64,000 nt of DNA from Fratercula arctica. Lineage: Eukaryota > Chordata > Aves > Charadriiformes > Alcidae. Under the pieces are notes generated by a model. That model was not told the origin of the DNA. It did no database searches and saw only the letters and a list, made by a program, of their open reading frames with translations. The translations under genes were made by a program, and so were the position numbers. The first letter of the stretch is position 1, and every line of letters begins with the position of its first letter. Of the stretch, positions 14,078 to 27,858 are shown one piece after another. The DNA lies in the NCBI GenBank assembly GCA_947846985.1, contig CANTUZ010000003.1:96696704-96760703 (forward strand), written 5' to 3'.

Positions 14078-14576
14078 TCCAGTTCTGGGCTCCTCCATAC
14101 AAGAGAGAGATGGACACACTGGAGAGAGACCAGTAGAGGGTCATGATGATGATTAAGGGACTGGAACATCTCTCATATGACTAGATGTTGACAGAGCTGG
14201 GACTGTTCAGCCTGGAGAAGAGAAGGCGCAGGGGGATCTCATCAGGGCATATAAAGACCTGAAGGGAGGGTGCAAAGAGGACAGAGCCAGACTCTTTTCA
14301 GGGGTGCCCAGTGATAGGACCAGAGGCAATGGGCACAAACTGAAATCCAGGAGATTCCCTCTGAACTTAAGGAAACACTTTTTAACTGTGAGGGTGACTG
14401 AGCACTGGCACAGGTTGCACAGAGAGTTTGGGGAGTCTCTATCCTTGGAGATATTCAAAAGCCATCTGGACACGGTCCTGGGCAACCATCTGTAGGTGGC
14501 CCTGCTTGAGCAGGGGGGTTGAACCGGATGACCTCCACAGGTCTCTCTCATCTTCAACCATTGTGTGATTCTGTGA
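14078..14576 (+). mobile_element. 5'-truncated CR1 LINE, 3' end of ORF2 plus 3' UTR
   Basis: The sequence runs from 'ccagttctgggctcc' through 'ctgttcagcctggagaagagaagg' to the terminal 'tgtgattctgtga', the classic avian CR1 3' end. In the + strand the ORF2 tail is still readable (SDRTRGNGHKL, then TVRVTEHWHRL and SLEIFKSHLDTVLG at about 14310-14495). It is a dead 5'-truncated copy, as most CR1 insertions are. Small open frames on either strand here are shadows of the element. Confidence 0.9.
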
Positions 14577-15308
14577 ACATTCACCTCACTAAACAGAAGA
14601 GTCCAGGGGTCTGAAATCTCATCTCATAAGATATCTGCTCCATCCCCTGGTTCATTTTGGTTACCTTCCTTTGTCCCATCTCTCCATTACATCCTCCATT
14701 ATATAGTTATCCATCCTCTATGTAACTCCATTGCATCCATCCTGAGATGGACAGACCGGAATTTTACTTGGTACACAGGATTTTACATAAGTAAAATGAA
14801 CTGTCTTATTCTCAGTATGCTTTTTGCTTTTGCTTTTCTGGCTTTTTAACTGTCACTTCATATTGAGCTGTTTGGGATATTAGGGTTGATGTTTTTACTC
14901 CTGTGGAGCACTTAATCTGAGGTACTTTTAACCTCATTGACCACAGAATTCAACATGAAGTGTTTTGAGAAAACTCTGTTCATTGTAGCAAGGGTCTCAT
15001 TGACTTTGATTGCAGTTCTGATTACTGCGTGACATTAAGTCAAGTTCCGGGAATCACAGTTTGGAAACTGAAACCGCTAAGAACAAAAGTTGGCAAAGCT
15101 GACTTGCCCAGTCCAACTGATCTGTCTCTCCCATACTCTCCCATCTCATTCACTGTATAGTTTCTAACTTTTGTAGTTGATAAAATAACTGTTCTACAAG
15201 CAATGTTTTTCAGTACACAATGTACTTTGAGCACTATTAAAACCTTGCAGTGACTGACGAGGGCTCTTGTTGAAAAGCCATTTCTTCCACCCTATCTATG
15301 GACATATT

Positions 15309-15338
15309 AAAATTATTTATAAAATAAAATTATTTATA
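15309..15338. repeat. Short tandem duplication
   Basis: AAAATTATTTATA occurs at 15309-15321 and again at 15326-15338, separated by AAAT-type spacer. A local AT-rich duplication. Confidence 0.85.
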
Positions 15339-18300
15339 AAAGCATATATTTTCAGAGTATTGCAGGAAATCAAAGATAATGCATAGGAATACAGGCCAGT
15401 ACTTTTCCTGTCTTTCAATTGTAACTGAAAATGCATGTAGAAATTAAATCAAACTGCTAGTTAATTAATATAGAGCTTTTGTCTGCAGATTTTCCAGAAT
15501 GCATTAGCAGCCAATTTTTACTTTTGTGATTAAATATTGTACTTTATTGAATATATATTAATATTTGTTTTAGCAATTTTAGACTCCTGTAAAATTCTTA
15601 TATCTACCATTTAAGAGTATAGAGAACATGCAGAAGTCACTCCATACTTTTTTATTTATGATGTTGTCAGAGCATCGCTGGCAGCTCTGAAATCCCTTGG
15701 GGAGAACGGAATCAAGTAATGGTCAGAATGAACTGTAGGGGTGTGCAGTTCTTTGTGTCAGTGAGTAACTGTTCTCCACTCTTTATTCTCTGGAATTCTT
15801 AAATAATTTTTAAATCATTGAAAATATTCATAGTTATTAAACTATTTAGAGAAAATGAAACCAAATCTAACTTCTTTTTTATCAGTTTAGTATGACTAAT
15901 ATTAAGTCATGCTTGTGTACTGTAAACCTGCCATGTTTGGAGACCTTCACCCCCAGTTGCTTGTGGAGAAGCTATGAGTGTTGTATGGTAGTCCAGAAGT
16001 ACAGATAGGTATTTCATTATTCTACTTGCTGTATTTCAAGCTTAAGGAAACTGAAAATATTCCCCGAATGAAGAGAAAAGGATGCTCTAACAGGATCATG
16101 AAGTCTGGAGTGTTGGTAGGATGCTCCTTCCACTCTGGGCTCATTATTGAATATATAAAAAATCCTGAAAGCATAAGCCGGAGTATAGGAATTCTCTTGT
16201 CAAAGGAATTTTAATAAATTCTAACTGACAAGGATAAGAATTAACTTTTAGCTAATGTTGCTAGTTAAGTACTGAGGTTAAAACACATATCCAGAGAGTA
16301 GTCCTCAGCTTAGGGGATATTAAATTCTTACCTGCAGGCTGTATGAGTGCAACAGAAAGAGTGGGATGTGTCTACTCTCCTCCATACTGTTCTGCTCATT
16401 TCCTAGTGTATGGGTTGATGATTCACATGCCCTTCTGGGAAGCGACAAAATGTGGTTCTGAGCTCAGTCAAGCAAAGCTGATCTCAGACTCCCAGAGCCG
16501 AAGCTCCAACAGGGAAGCTGTTGCTTCATCTGTGGTGTTCTATCTTGCTGCTTTTTTGCAGTTTAAAGAGAGCAATGCTGAAGGTACATTTCATGAGACA
16601 CCTGATGCTGTAAGTGTGTACTGGGCATGTGTTGATATATACTAGACCGAGCCTCCCAAAGCACTGCTGTGAAGGTAGACCTGGTGTTCAGAAATCAAGC
16701 TGAAGAGCTCATACGTTTTAAGCCTGCATTGTCTGTGAATGGTTGTCAGAAGAAAAATCTCTGCTGTGGCAAACTTTTGAAAAAAAATATAGGGAACCTA
16801 TGAAGTTTTTTTGCCTTCAAGATCAGATAAATCTGACCAGGAAAAAGTTCAGGATTGTATTTGCAACTTTAGAGCTAACTCTGCCTTACTCTCGATTTTG
16901 ATGTCTATGGCTTTCAGTATTTAAGAATGCTGAATAAGAAAAAGGCAGACTTGATCTTACATGTAGAAAACTCTGTCATCTACAATTCATAAAGAGAAGG
17001 CAGACATTGTAATATCCAAGTGTAGGTAACAATGCTACTATTAAATTTTACGGTTTTGCAAAGAAACCATTTTGATCAATATTTTAATTTCACTTGGGCA
17101 GGATGGGGAAGAGATCTCAGCAGATGGTTGTCATAAACTCCATACCTCATTTTAGAATTAGCATACAAAGCTATCCAGCTTGGCACTAACTACACAGCGT
17201 AATTTTCCTGCATGTTCGTGCCAAAAGAAATCTGGCATGGAGAATATTTTTTCTAATTATTTTCAGATTTTATTAACCAACATAAAACCTGCTTAACCTG
17301 TGGTTGCTCTATCCATAAATCTGTATGTTTCATAGTTTTATGGGGAAAAAAAAAACAGTCAGTTATCATACAGCAGTGACCTAAATCACTAATTGTTAGC
17401 ATTAATGGATAACTTAATTAGAATGATCAGTAAGTTTTCTTGCTACTGCTATTGCCTGATGGTGAGTTTGAGTAAAATGGTTGTGCCTAAATTACAAGTA
17501 AGCTTTTTGAGAAGAGGTTTAGAAGACATACTAATACACATAAGGACAAAGTTGTCATTGTTAAGATTATTTAAATAAAACTCTTCTTATTTTTGTAACA
17601 TTTTTGATTTTTTTTAATGGGAAAACAATTCCTCACAGTGTATTTATGTGAAGGTAGAAAGGTAGTATCACCAGCAGAAACTTTTCCCCATCCGTTGTCC
17701 CTCTCATCCATTGACTCAGTATACATAGTATCCTAACAAATATTTTCATTTCATCCTAACTCTGAAATAAATAAAAAACCAAACCGCTATGCAAGTGGAC
17801 GCCATCCGCTATTGGGCAGTTTGAAAGCATATTGGGCGCAGGAAAAGTTTCTGAAAATCCATGCCTGCTTGTGTAATTAGTACATTCCAAAGCTAACAAC
17901 ATGTTGTGTTCAGAAGTACCTCTGAAGGATAAAAATTACCTCTGAAAGAGATTAGGTAGGTGTAGAAAAGGATTGAGTACCAACAAAAGCCAGGAGCTTC
18001 TTGCTTACACTGTCTTATCTGTGAACAAAGGTTTTTCATATGAGACAAAGAGTACGCATAACATTTCAATATCAAAGACAGATGATAAAAATAATGAATA
18101 GAACCTCAACAGAGAAATTGGGATGTTTTAGACCTTAAGAACAAAGACCATTGACAAGCTCTTCTACATCATAATGGTATCAAAACAGGTGGAGTTGATT
18201 CCTCAGAATGCCCTAGCACCAAACTCGTGTCTTCTTTTCCACAGTTCGTTATAGACAGCTAATGAGCAGCAAAAGTAAACACTTTCTGTGCATACTGGGA

Positions 18301-19500
18301 CACTGGCACCCAGTGGCAAGAGCTGTGTGGTAGCACTCCCATTACCACCAAACCCCCTGTTTCAGCAGAGGAGAGCAAGCCCAGAGGGCTTCTCCCGCCA
18401 CCAGCTGATACCCATTCTGCTGTTAAAAACTCTTCCTCCTCCAAGATTTTGGTGTTTAATAGTGTATATCCTCAGCTTCTTTGGCCTCTGACTGGTGTGG
18501 TTTAATACAGGAAGTTGATGTCATCATAGAAGTGAGACTATCAATAATGCTGTCAAACTTGAAATTTTTCGTCATTTATTGTATCATACAGAGACATAAC
18601 TGGAATTGTTTTTCTGGGATATGCCACTGAAAGGTGAACTCTACTTTGAATTTGTCTCTTGTACTCAGCTTTGTAACTCAGTCACTCACCTCTCTTTGGA
18701 ATCATTCGAAATATTTGATGTAACAAATTTGGATCCAAATCTCTCAAAACTTTTTTTCCCGATTGTTCGTTCCTTTGACAAGTAACTTTGTTTAAAAAGA
18801 AAACACAGAACTGTATAAAAGAGGATGGCCATTTCTTCTATGAAAAATTATTTTTCATGTCTGTAGTTTACTGAGATGTTAGATATGCTCTTTTTCCTAT
18901 TCTTGAAAAAGAAAGTTTGGTGTGTTCATGATACGTGTGACCGATGTGCAATGTGTGAGTCAGGCCACAAGCTCCCAGAATTCAGCAATATGAGAAATAG
19001 AAGAGTTTCCCTGTAAAGCTTGAGCCTGGAAACACAGGTTGCCACTGAGACCTGCTAATGGGATAATGGAAACCAGGGAGTAAAAGTCCAAGAGAGCAAG
19101 CACTGCGTGCTATTTTCTGTTGTATCCAAATGAAACTTTATGTGCTTTGTAAACTGATATTTTAACTGATATGATTGAATGAATAAGAGAAAAAATGAGC
19201 CCTTTATGATTATTATCTTTTTATTCAGGGCCAGGGGAAATTAATTTATAAATAATGTACCTGCCCTTTACACTGTTATTCACATTTATGAAAGCTCCAC
19301 TGGCTGTTCTGCAATTATGCTAATGATATCTTTGACCCAATGTTCAAGGCAGGAAGTCTGATGCTTAAACTGTTCTTCTGCAAGAAGAGTCCTCTGTTTC
19401 TAGCCTTTCAGTATTTACTTTTATAAGTATGCTAAAAAATAATTAAAAAGAAAAGACTGAAGTGATAATTAGTAGAAAAAAAATGTATTTTGCATAGTGG

Positions 19501-19583
19501 TTTGTACATATGTTTCAGCTTCTCCTTGTATATGTACATGTGTATATGTATTTGTACATATGTTTCAACTTTTCAGTGTATAG
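19501..19583. repeat. 50-bp-period local duplication
   Basis: tttgtacatatgtttcagct at 19501 recurs as tttgtacatatgtttcaact at 19551. Both are followed by similar pyrimidine-rich text and gtata. The intervening TATGTACATGTGTATATG is an alternating purine-pyrimidine tract. Confidence 0.8.
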
Positions 19584-22500
19584 TTTATGTTTTTCTTTGG
19601 GAACGGACAGGACAGATACTTTGGATGCGGGAAAGAGTGGGACAGTCCCATAGGGGTTCTGTATCACACGACGAGCAATTTTGGGCATATTTAGGGGGTA
19701 CTAATGGTGATGTTGTTTTAACTCTTTTAGTCCTGATGACTAAATATGTCCTTCATAAAGAAAATTCAGCTCCCCGTGAACTTGTAGGTGAGATCCCTGG
19801 TACCCATGAACTTGTAGTCAAGCACTGGGGAAGGGTAAGAATTCCTGCTTTTGATTCACTGTGTAACCTTATGGAAGATATTTAACGTTGATGCAACTTG
19901 ATAACTAATTAGGAAAATGAGCATAATCATACTTAATTACTGTGCCTATTTCATAGAGGAGTATGACGGTAAATTAGGTATAAGAGCTTAAAATATAAAA
20001 AGCTTTGTAAGTGGATACTATGATCCACTTGTTCAGTCTGTTGACCTCAACTGGTAAGGAAGAAGCTGCAACAAATAAAGGTATAAGAAAGATTTGTTAT
20101 TAACTAATGATTCTTCTGCTATAATGGGGCTTAACATATATACATTAGAGCCTTCTCAAATTGTGAAAAAAGAATCTGTGGCAGTAGCTCAGAAAATGGC
20201 ATCAAAAGAGAAAAAAAAAGTAAGAAACAAAATTACGCAGAATTCCTTTCTTTGTTATGACTTACAATTCTCTTGTCAGTGTTACAGAAATAGTTTTCAA
20301 CAGCAAGGACAGGGATGACTGTTGACCATAATATTTGTGCCTGAGATGCTAAAATAAGCAATGCCTCTTGGAATGTTGCATCATTTAGCAATATGCTACA
20401 ATATATGTACAGATATGTAGATTATTATAACCTTCTGTTGCTGAAGTGCAGCAAGGATTCATTGCTAGGAAACAGTGGGCATGGACAGACTAGATCAAAC
20501 AAGCACAGCAAGTGATGATGATGATGATACAAGTGACCCAGTTAGGCAGAGAAAAAAGAAGAGTGATAACTATCAGAAACAACAGACAGATGGCTATACT
20601 AAACATAACAGGCTTCTGGAAATGTCTGTAGCCCAAGGGTATAGACTTAGCTACAAGTTGGCTATTGGCAGGTCATTCATCCAGCATGTCGGGGAAAAAA
20701 GGCTGTTCTTTAGTAGAGGAAAAAGAAGTACTGGGCAGAAACTGAATGTATTATCCTTATGGTGTCCGCTGTTTTCCCAGGCAACAAAAATGAATGAATC
20801 TTCTGTGGAAGCTTTAGGAAAAGGAGCCTTTAGAGAGGCTGTTAAATTATGACCATCCTCACATACCCTTATTCTGTTACATTCCCTTTCACTTGTCCTT
20901 ACCTACAAGCATGATGACTGGTCCCTGCTAAAATAGCTGGGTGCCCTATGTCTAGCCCGTAGTCATGGGGTGTAGTGCCCCCATCCTAGACTAGAAGTGG
21001 GACTCCATGAATCTCAGATACTGATGCTCTTCTGTTGCCATTGCAGGTGCCATGAGGTGGAAAAGATGTTTGATTCTTTCCTTTAGCAAACTCTTCCTGA
21101 TTTTCCACTGAGAAAAATCATGTCTCCTTGGAAAAAGAAGTGAGGCTGATGGCAATGGCAAGACTAGAATAACGGGGTGGAACTGGAATAACAATGGTGA
21201 AAGCTGACTGATGTTTAAAATGACGAGAGGCTATAAATAGACCAGAAGGAAAAGATGGGATTGAGGAAGGAGAAACAAGTAGTGATCACAGGGTGAGCAA
21301 TGACTGGAGAAAGAAGGGGAAGTTCTTCCCACACAGCAGGTTTCACCCATGGCCTTGCAAAACCCGCAGCCAGATTTACGTCAGACGGACAGGATAGACG
21401 ATGGCAGTGGCAGTGAGCGGTGTCTGGGGCGGATGCAGATATTCTAGCAGGTGCTGCTGGAGTCACTGTAACGCAGTGACATCCTGACAAAGCCTGTGTC
21501 TCAGTAATGTGCCCTGTGGCACCCCGTGATGCCTATGGAGCCTGTGCCTGCCCAAGTGTGTCTTTGCTGCGGTCAGTACTTGTTTGACAGTTGTTGATTT
21601 TGTGGTGACTTTGTTCCTTATGTCTTGTTTATTTGCTCGGGATGTTTTGTACACCATCTGTTTCTTCCCTCTCTGCTTTTTCTTCTGTTCATAAGATCGT
21701 AAGTCGCGTTCAGTGTAAATATGTATGTATACTCTTCATCTAGTATTTTAAATATCTTGGGTTTTTGATTAGCACAAAGCTTAAGTGCCTGCCCTTGCTT
21801 TGACCTTCAGACAAATGGCCAGATTTCACTTTTGTTTACACGTATTGTAAATCCTAAATAACTCTATTGGATGTAATGCAATTCCACTATATGCGGCTAT
21901 AAATGGCAAGATAATTTAACTGAGATGCAGGCCACACACCCTTTCCATCTGGCCGTAGGAGAGATGGATGCGTGGCAGTTCAGGAAGAGCTCTAATTCTC
22001 TTCTGCGCTGCACAGGGCTCCCAGCCCCAGCACTGGTCACTGTCACAGACACCACCATGCCGGTGTCGTTGCAGGGGGCTGCAGGTGAGCTGTTAAAACA
22101 GGAGTTGCAGCTACCTCCTCTATTTTGCTACAGAGCTGTTTGTTTGAAAATTCATCCTCACTTTCAGCTTTAAGTCTACCATACGATGGCTCAACATGAT
22201 GGGCACAAGCTCCAGTATTTCATGTACCATCCCATCCTTTTGCCATTCTTGTAGCCTGGCTTCTTGGACCCTCCTGCCTCCATCTCCTAGTGCATTTGCA
22301 TACTTGTTAGCAATACCGTTGCCACCAGTCCCTTTAATGTCTTTTAGTGGGGGTATTCTAAACGAGAACTCCAAGATACCATTGGCCTCGTTTTCCTGCA
22401 GCTTTTAGGAGTGAAATAGGAGGCTGTACTTGTGTCCTCTAAGTAGTCAGACCATCACAACGCATGCAACTTTACAAGCAACATCAGCAAGTTATTTCTT

Positions 22501-25258
22501 TGCTGCTCCATGCCTGGGTCATGCAGGCTCCTGTCATTGTCAGAAGAAGTGATGTGCTCTACAGAACAGCGAAAGAACAGTGAGTCTCCTCAAATTTGTG
22601 CTGAGATGAGCGTTTAAAGAATAGCTTGTTTCTTAAGATGTCAGGAATGCTGAAGGACAGCAGTATCGGTGGGAGGGTGGGGAAGCAGAAAAAAATCCCT
22701 GTATGTCAGAGATCAACAGCTGTAACAGCACATTTTTGCACTAGAAAATAAATTTGTAGGTTACCTTGTTTAGTCACAGAGAAGGGTGAGGGAGGCGCTC
22801 AAGAAGTTCTGGGAAGCCAACTGGCATTTGGGAGCCTGCTCCTCTTGGAGGCCAGCGGGGCTTTCTCATCAACCACAGCAACTGCAGCACCCCAGCATCG
22901 GCTCTTTTTCCTCTTTTACTAACGTGAATAAAAAGTGAGAGGCAGATTTTAGCAGTTATAACTGACAGTCTCTAGGTTTAGTGACAAGTTTAATAATAAT
23001 AATTTTGCTCTTCATCTGATGCATTCAACGATTCTTTCTAATGTTCGGTAATACTTTTCAAAACAGTGATATGACTAACCAAAAGAGTTTTTTCAATATA
23101 TAAAATTTCTTAGCAATGTAATTCAAAAATCTTTCAAATAAACATGTATTAAGTAGAATAATTCAAGTAAACAGATATTAAATATAATATATTTGACATC
23201 AAGCAGGAACTGTTCGTGCACACAGTCAATGAAGGAACTCATTAAACAATATTGTTACTTGCTATTCTGCTTATGATTCAAGTTAATCAACTAGCAGAAA
23301 CATTTGAAACAAAAAATGCATTGTGTCCATGAGTTAAACTGGAGTTTGTGCTTACTGATTCTAGCCCTCCATGAGGGTAGGAAACGGCAACATCTATCTT
23401 CTAATACTGTGTTCCTATATGAGGAGGCACCTGAGCACATGCACTGCTTCCACAGGCTTTGTGCTAGTTGTCAAAGACCTCTACCACATAATAAATGGGA
23501 AGCAGGAGATTGGAGGAGAGTGTCACCAGAGATATTGCAAGGTTATTCACTGACAATTGTAAATGCATTACCCATAGTTACACATACGTAGTCCCTGGAT
23601 AATGGGAAGAATCAGAGCAAACAAACTGTCAGTGCAGATGATTGCATGTGTTGTTAATACAAGGAGCAGATTACCCTGGAATCCTCTCTTTCTGATTTCC
23701 ATAAATCTTCTCCATCCCTCCAGATAATCCCCACCATTTTTTTGTCTCTCCTTTCCCCACTGAATAATCTCCGGTGGCTCCCGGCTAAATTCCTTTCCTC
23801 TGTTCATACAAGTGCAGATTTTTCCTGCCCTGAGTACGGTGAACAGATTTTAGTTGTCCAGGACAAAGAAGCGGGAGATAACTCAAGGAAGAAATTCAAG
23901 TCCTAGAAAGGTAGCGGTTTCAGGGTTTCCCACAAACACAACAGAAGACACCTGAGTTAAAGGAAGACATAATGCTCTTTTTCCTCTGGATTTTCTTTAC
24001 TGTATTTCTCATGAGTCTTTTCATGGGGATGGGCAGGAAATCCTCGAATGACACACTCTTCTCCACTGACATGCCTCTGCAGCAGTGAGATTACGCTCTG
24101 AGCTCTATCTTTACAGGGGAAAAAGCCTAGAAATGTTACATTCTCATTTCAAATAAGGAGTTATGACTCCGGGATTTCTTTGATATTCCAAACAATGATT
24201 GCTGGAACTGGCACAGCCTGGCTTCGTTACTAAAAGTTTAATAACTTCTGATAGATTATCTTCAAACTTGTGTTAAAGGCATTCAGATTGATTTTTGTTA
24301 GAATTCGCTGAAGTGAGACATCTCTTTTCCCTGATTTTACTTTCCTCAGATTTTTCTATTAGGTAGAAAAATAAATGTTATTTTTAATGAAAATCAATCT
24401 TCAGCCTTTATTGTAGTACTGAATAGAAATATTTTCCTGACAAATAGCACATGGTGTTGCTTGCTATAGAATACATAAGCAGCTTCTTTCCCTGCCATGT
24501 TCAATACAGTGATGAATATTCCATCAGCCTCAGAGTAAAAACCAAGAAACTTGTGGTTTCGGCTGGCTTTAGGTGAGTGGGCTTGTTCAGGTGTTTAAAT
24601 AAGCAAAGGGAGGGCGTTATACTACTGCAGAACATAAATGTGTTGCAACTCTGTCGTGCTAATAACAGCTCTTGTTCTATCACCTGCCACATATTGTGGC
24701 AGCCTTCCTAAAGCAATTATGAAATCTTTATAGTAAAGAGTGTATTTTGTCAGCTGAGCAGGACATTGCCATGAATGCAGACATAACATTTTTCGTCATT
24801 GTTAACAAGCCCGGTTGAGCAACAGAAACTATGATTATGGGACCTTTGTAATGGTTTTGTGATCTTTACTGAGTGGGTGCCAAAGTCCAAGAACAAGAGG
24901 GATTACTTATGCAGACTCTGATGTGATAAATGCATTTTTATTTGCTCCAGGTTAAATTGTGCATCTAAAATGTTGCTGTAAATAACTCTGCCAAGGTCAC
25001 TTTATGGCCAGTGCCCAGCAGACTTGTACATCACATGAAAGTGTTCAGTAATTTAGACTTTATTTGAATTTTAGTAATTTGGCCTTTGAAAGCCTTCAAG
25101 TACCTTTCCTGTCAGGCTAATAGATTTAAAAGATTGAAAGATCTGGATGAATGAGCAATCTAGTTGTGTTAGATGGCTAGCATGCTGTATAGCTGACACT
25201 TTTATACTGTTGTAGAAGAAACCACTAATTTTTGCTGTATTGAAGGAAAGCAAAAGGC

Positions 25259-25290
25259 AAAAAAAAAAAAAACACCAAACAAACAGCAAA
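25259..25290. repeat. A-run with CAAA tail
   Basis: 14 A followed by caccaaacaaacagcaaaac. Simple low-complexity tract without a recognisable retrocopy. Confidence 0.8.
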
Positions 25291-26069
25291 ACCACCACAG
25301 ATGATTTACCACTAAATACAAGACAAATTGAGCTATTTTAAATAAGCTTGCGATACCATAAAGAACCAGACAAATATCAAAACCAAAAACAAAATAAAAA
25401 TGAGTTGATAGATCATGTGCTGTATATCTGTCCTCATATGAGGACATTCTGTCCTAAGGTCTCCAATCTACCCAAGAGTCTCTTGTCCGGTTCAGTTACA
25501 AACTGTCTTAGGTGATCCCTAAAAGACTTTGCTCTATTTATTATTTCCTTGTCTTCCTTATAGAAAATTACTGCAAATTCAGGTTAACATCCCTGCCAAG
25601 GAACATATCTCAAAACCATTCCTGTATTTTCATATTTTATGTGCATTCTTTTCTGCAGGCACTTATAATTTACACTTTTAGTTGGAGACAGGCATCGCAT
25701 AGTGCAATCCATACAATGCTTAGCTAATTGTTTACTTTGTTTGTATACAAGTTCAGAGAGATTTTTAATACCTGCAAAACTGGAAGCAATTTTAAACAGA
25801 AACTTTTAACAGAAGGGATCAGTCATCAGGTCCTAACCGTGTTTCTTCCTTAGTTTTGAATTGCATAAATGTGTGCATTACCTGGTGGGGAATGAATTCA
25901 AAGAATAAACTCCAATCATAGTACCAACTTTACATAGTGATAATGAGAATATGCATGGAGCCATTCACTTGTGGGACAGAGCAGTGCCAGCAGGAAAATA
26001 CTCAGAAAAAAACTGAGAAAATAAAGACTAAAATAAAACTCACAAGGAAGAATGTGAGCATTTTAGGTG

Positions 26070-26070
<1 letters not shown>

Positions 26071-26109
<39 letters not shown>
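26071..26109. repeat. (GATA)n microsatellite, nearly 10 units
   Basis: Uninterrupted GATA from 26071 to 26109 (39 bases), followed by a tatatctatatatataaa tract. Likely length-polymorphic. Confidence 0.97.
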
Positions 26110-26569
26110 TATATCTATATATATAAATAAACACACAACAGATGATTGAAATAAGTTACAGTGAACATCACAAAAAGTCATGATTTCTAGATTCGCCCCC
26201 CCGCCATTATGGCAATTCTGATAGAATAATTGTATTCAATACAGAATGGTGATCTTTTAATGCTGACCTTCAAATAACTGGTGACTGAATATGCATAATA
26301 TAATTGCAAAAACTCCTTTAAGTTGCTAAAGTAAGTATAAAATTACCAGCAGAGAGCTAAAACAAAATGCTTTGTGTGGCTTTAAAAAAGAAACTAACCA
26401 TGAAGTCATTAGAATTCTCTCTTAAAAACAACAGAGAAGAGAAAATTGATTCTTATTTTTCGGTTTTCTTATTTGCACTATGAATACAAGATAAGTTATT
26501 TAAAAGAGCACATATCTTTAATAACACACAAATCATCTGGAAGTCTTTTGATACATTAGAGTATTTTCC

Positions 26570-26650
26570 TACGTACATACACACATCCATATATGCATAT
26601 GCATATGTATGTATGTATACGTACAGACACATACATATGTATATACACAT
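26570..26650. repeat. TATG/ACAT-rich microsatellite region
   Basis: Mixed alternating purine-pyrimidine text including acgtacatacacacatcc, atatgcatatgcatatg and tatgtatgtatacgtac. An imperfect tetranucleotide/dinucleotide repeat. Confidence 0.85.
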
Positions 26651-27808
26651 AGCAATCTTGGCCTAAAGGGAAGGCATATAATATTTAATACTTTAGACAA
26701 ACATAATTACTAGGAAATGTCCTCATGCTAAGGTGGCATCAATCAGTACAACAGTGTAATCATGTGTATTTAATCATAGGTAGAAAATGCTAAAGCAGAG
26801 AAGAAAATATCTTCCTTAAGCATTTTATTATCTGAAGGCCTAAGTGGACATAAAGCGATGCAGGGTAAGAGGATAAAACATCATTATCATGTTATTATAT
26901 TCAGGCTTGAGTGACACTGTAAAAGCTGAATTTCTCTGATAAGAAACACGTATTGTTAAATTTTTTATGTTTTCAAATAATGACCATATTATCCATCATA
27001 TAGCACTTAATCTTTTATTTAATGAAATGAAAAAAAAAAATCGGTTTATTGCAGAATGGTTCACACAAATAAAAAAACCCTCCTTTTAGTGTGATTATGA
27101 CAGAAAGAAAAATCTGAGTATGTGATCCAGATGGAAGCCTTTCCGATGAAGTTTTCATTTTGGATGGCAGTCTGTTTGAGATCTATTTGCCTTACACCCT
27201 ATTACCTTGGTAAATCCTCAGCACAGGTGTATACCATGCTTAGAATGAAACAGTGCACCTGGGCAAAAAACGTGTGATATCATGAAAATTACATTAGTCG
27301 TTTCTGTCTCAACCTCTGTGGAGCTGGACTGTGCTAGTACTCACCCCTAAATACATATGAATAATTTCAAATTAGGAACTAGTGAACTGGTTTGTTATTG
27401 CATCTTCTTGGTCTGTGCCAGATGAATGTGAAATATATAAACTGTAATTTTATATCAGGCTTGGTACTTGTGTTAAAATGAGAAGTACTGATAACATATC
27501 ATGATTTATATCTTACTTCTACTTCAAAAACCTGTTTAATCACATTAGGGTCTTAAATGGATGAGCATCTTTCCATAACTTATACATCTGGTGTATTAAC
27601 TTTAAGTGAGTGTTGCAGTACTCTGCTATCAATCCAAGAAATTCATTATCCCACATCTGTTTTAAAAGGCAGCTTGCAGTATCACTGGTGACAACTAGTT
27701 TCCATAGTTTCCACTGGAGTAATATATTCTATGTTCCACATCAGCACTCACTGTTGAATAGCAAACAAGTCAAATCATGGAGCTATACAATAATCAAAGA
27801 AGAGGAAC

Positions 27809-27858
27809 GACAACTACAACTACAAACTACAATTACAATTACAACTACAACTACAAAA
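27809..27858. repeat. ACAACT-type hexamer repeat
   Basis: Tandem caacta/caatta units (caactacaactacaaac, aattacaattacaactac). About eight imperfect copies. Confidence 0.9.

Noticed and set aside
14207..14584. Antisense 125-codon open frame
   Set aside because: It lies entirely within the reverse strand of the plus-strand CR1 at 14078-14576 and has no protein character of its own.
19490..19885. 131-codon open frame as a gene
   Set aside because: It starts at TTG rather than ATG, its N-terminus is a translated low-complexity TATG tract, and no domain is recognisable.
20475..20852. 125-codon open frame as a gene
   Set aside because: It needs a GTG start for full length, the DDDDD run comes from a GAT microsatellite, and no family or convincing splice context is recognised.
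21462..21480. Hairpin GTCACTG-TAACG-CAGTGAC as an RNA gene
   Set aside because: A 7-bp stem is expected many times by chance in this length and nothing else supports it.
26071..26109. Regular array resembling a CRISPR
   Set aside because: It is a plain GATA microsatellite without spacers, in a vertebrate genome.
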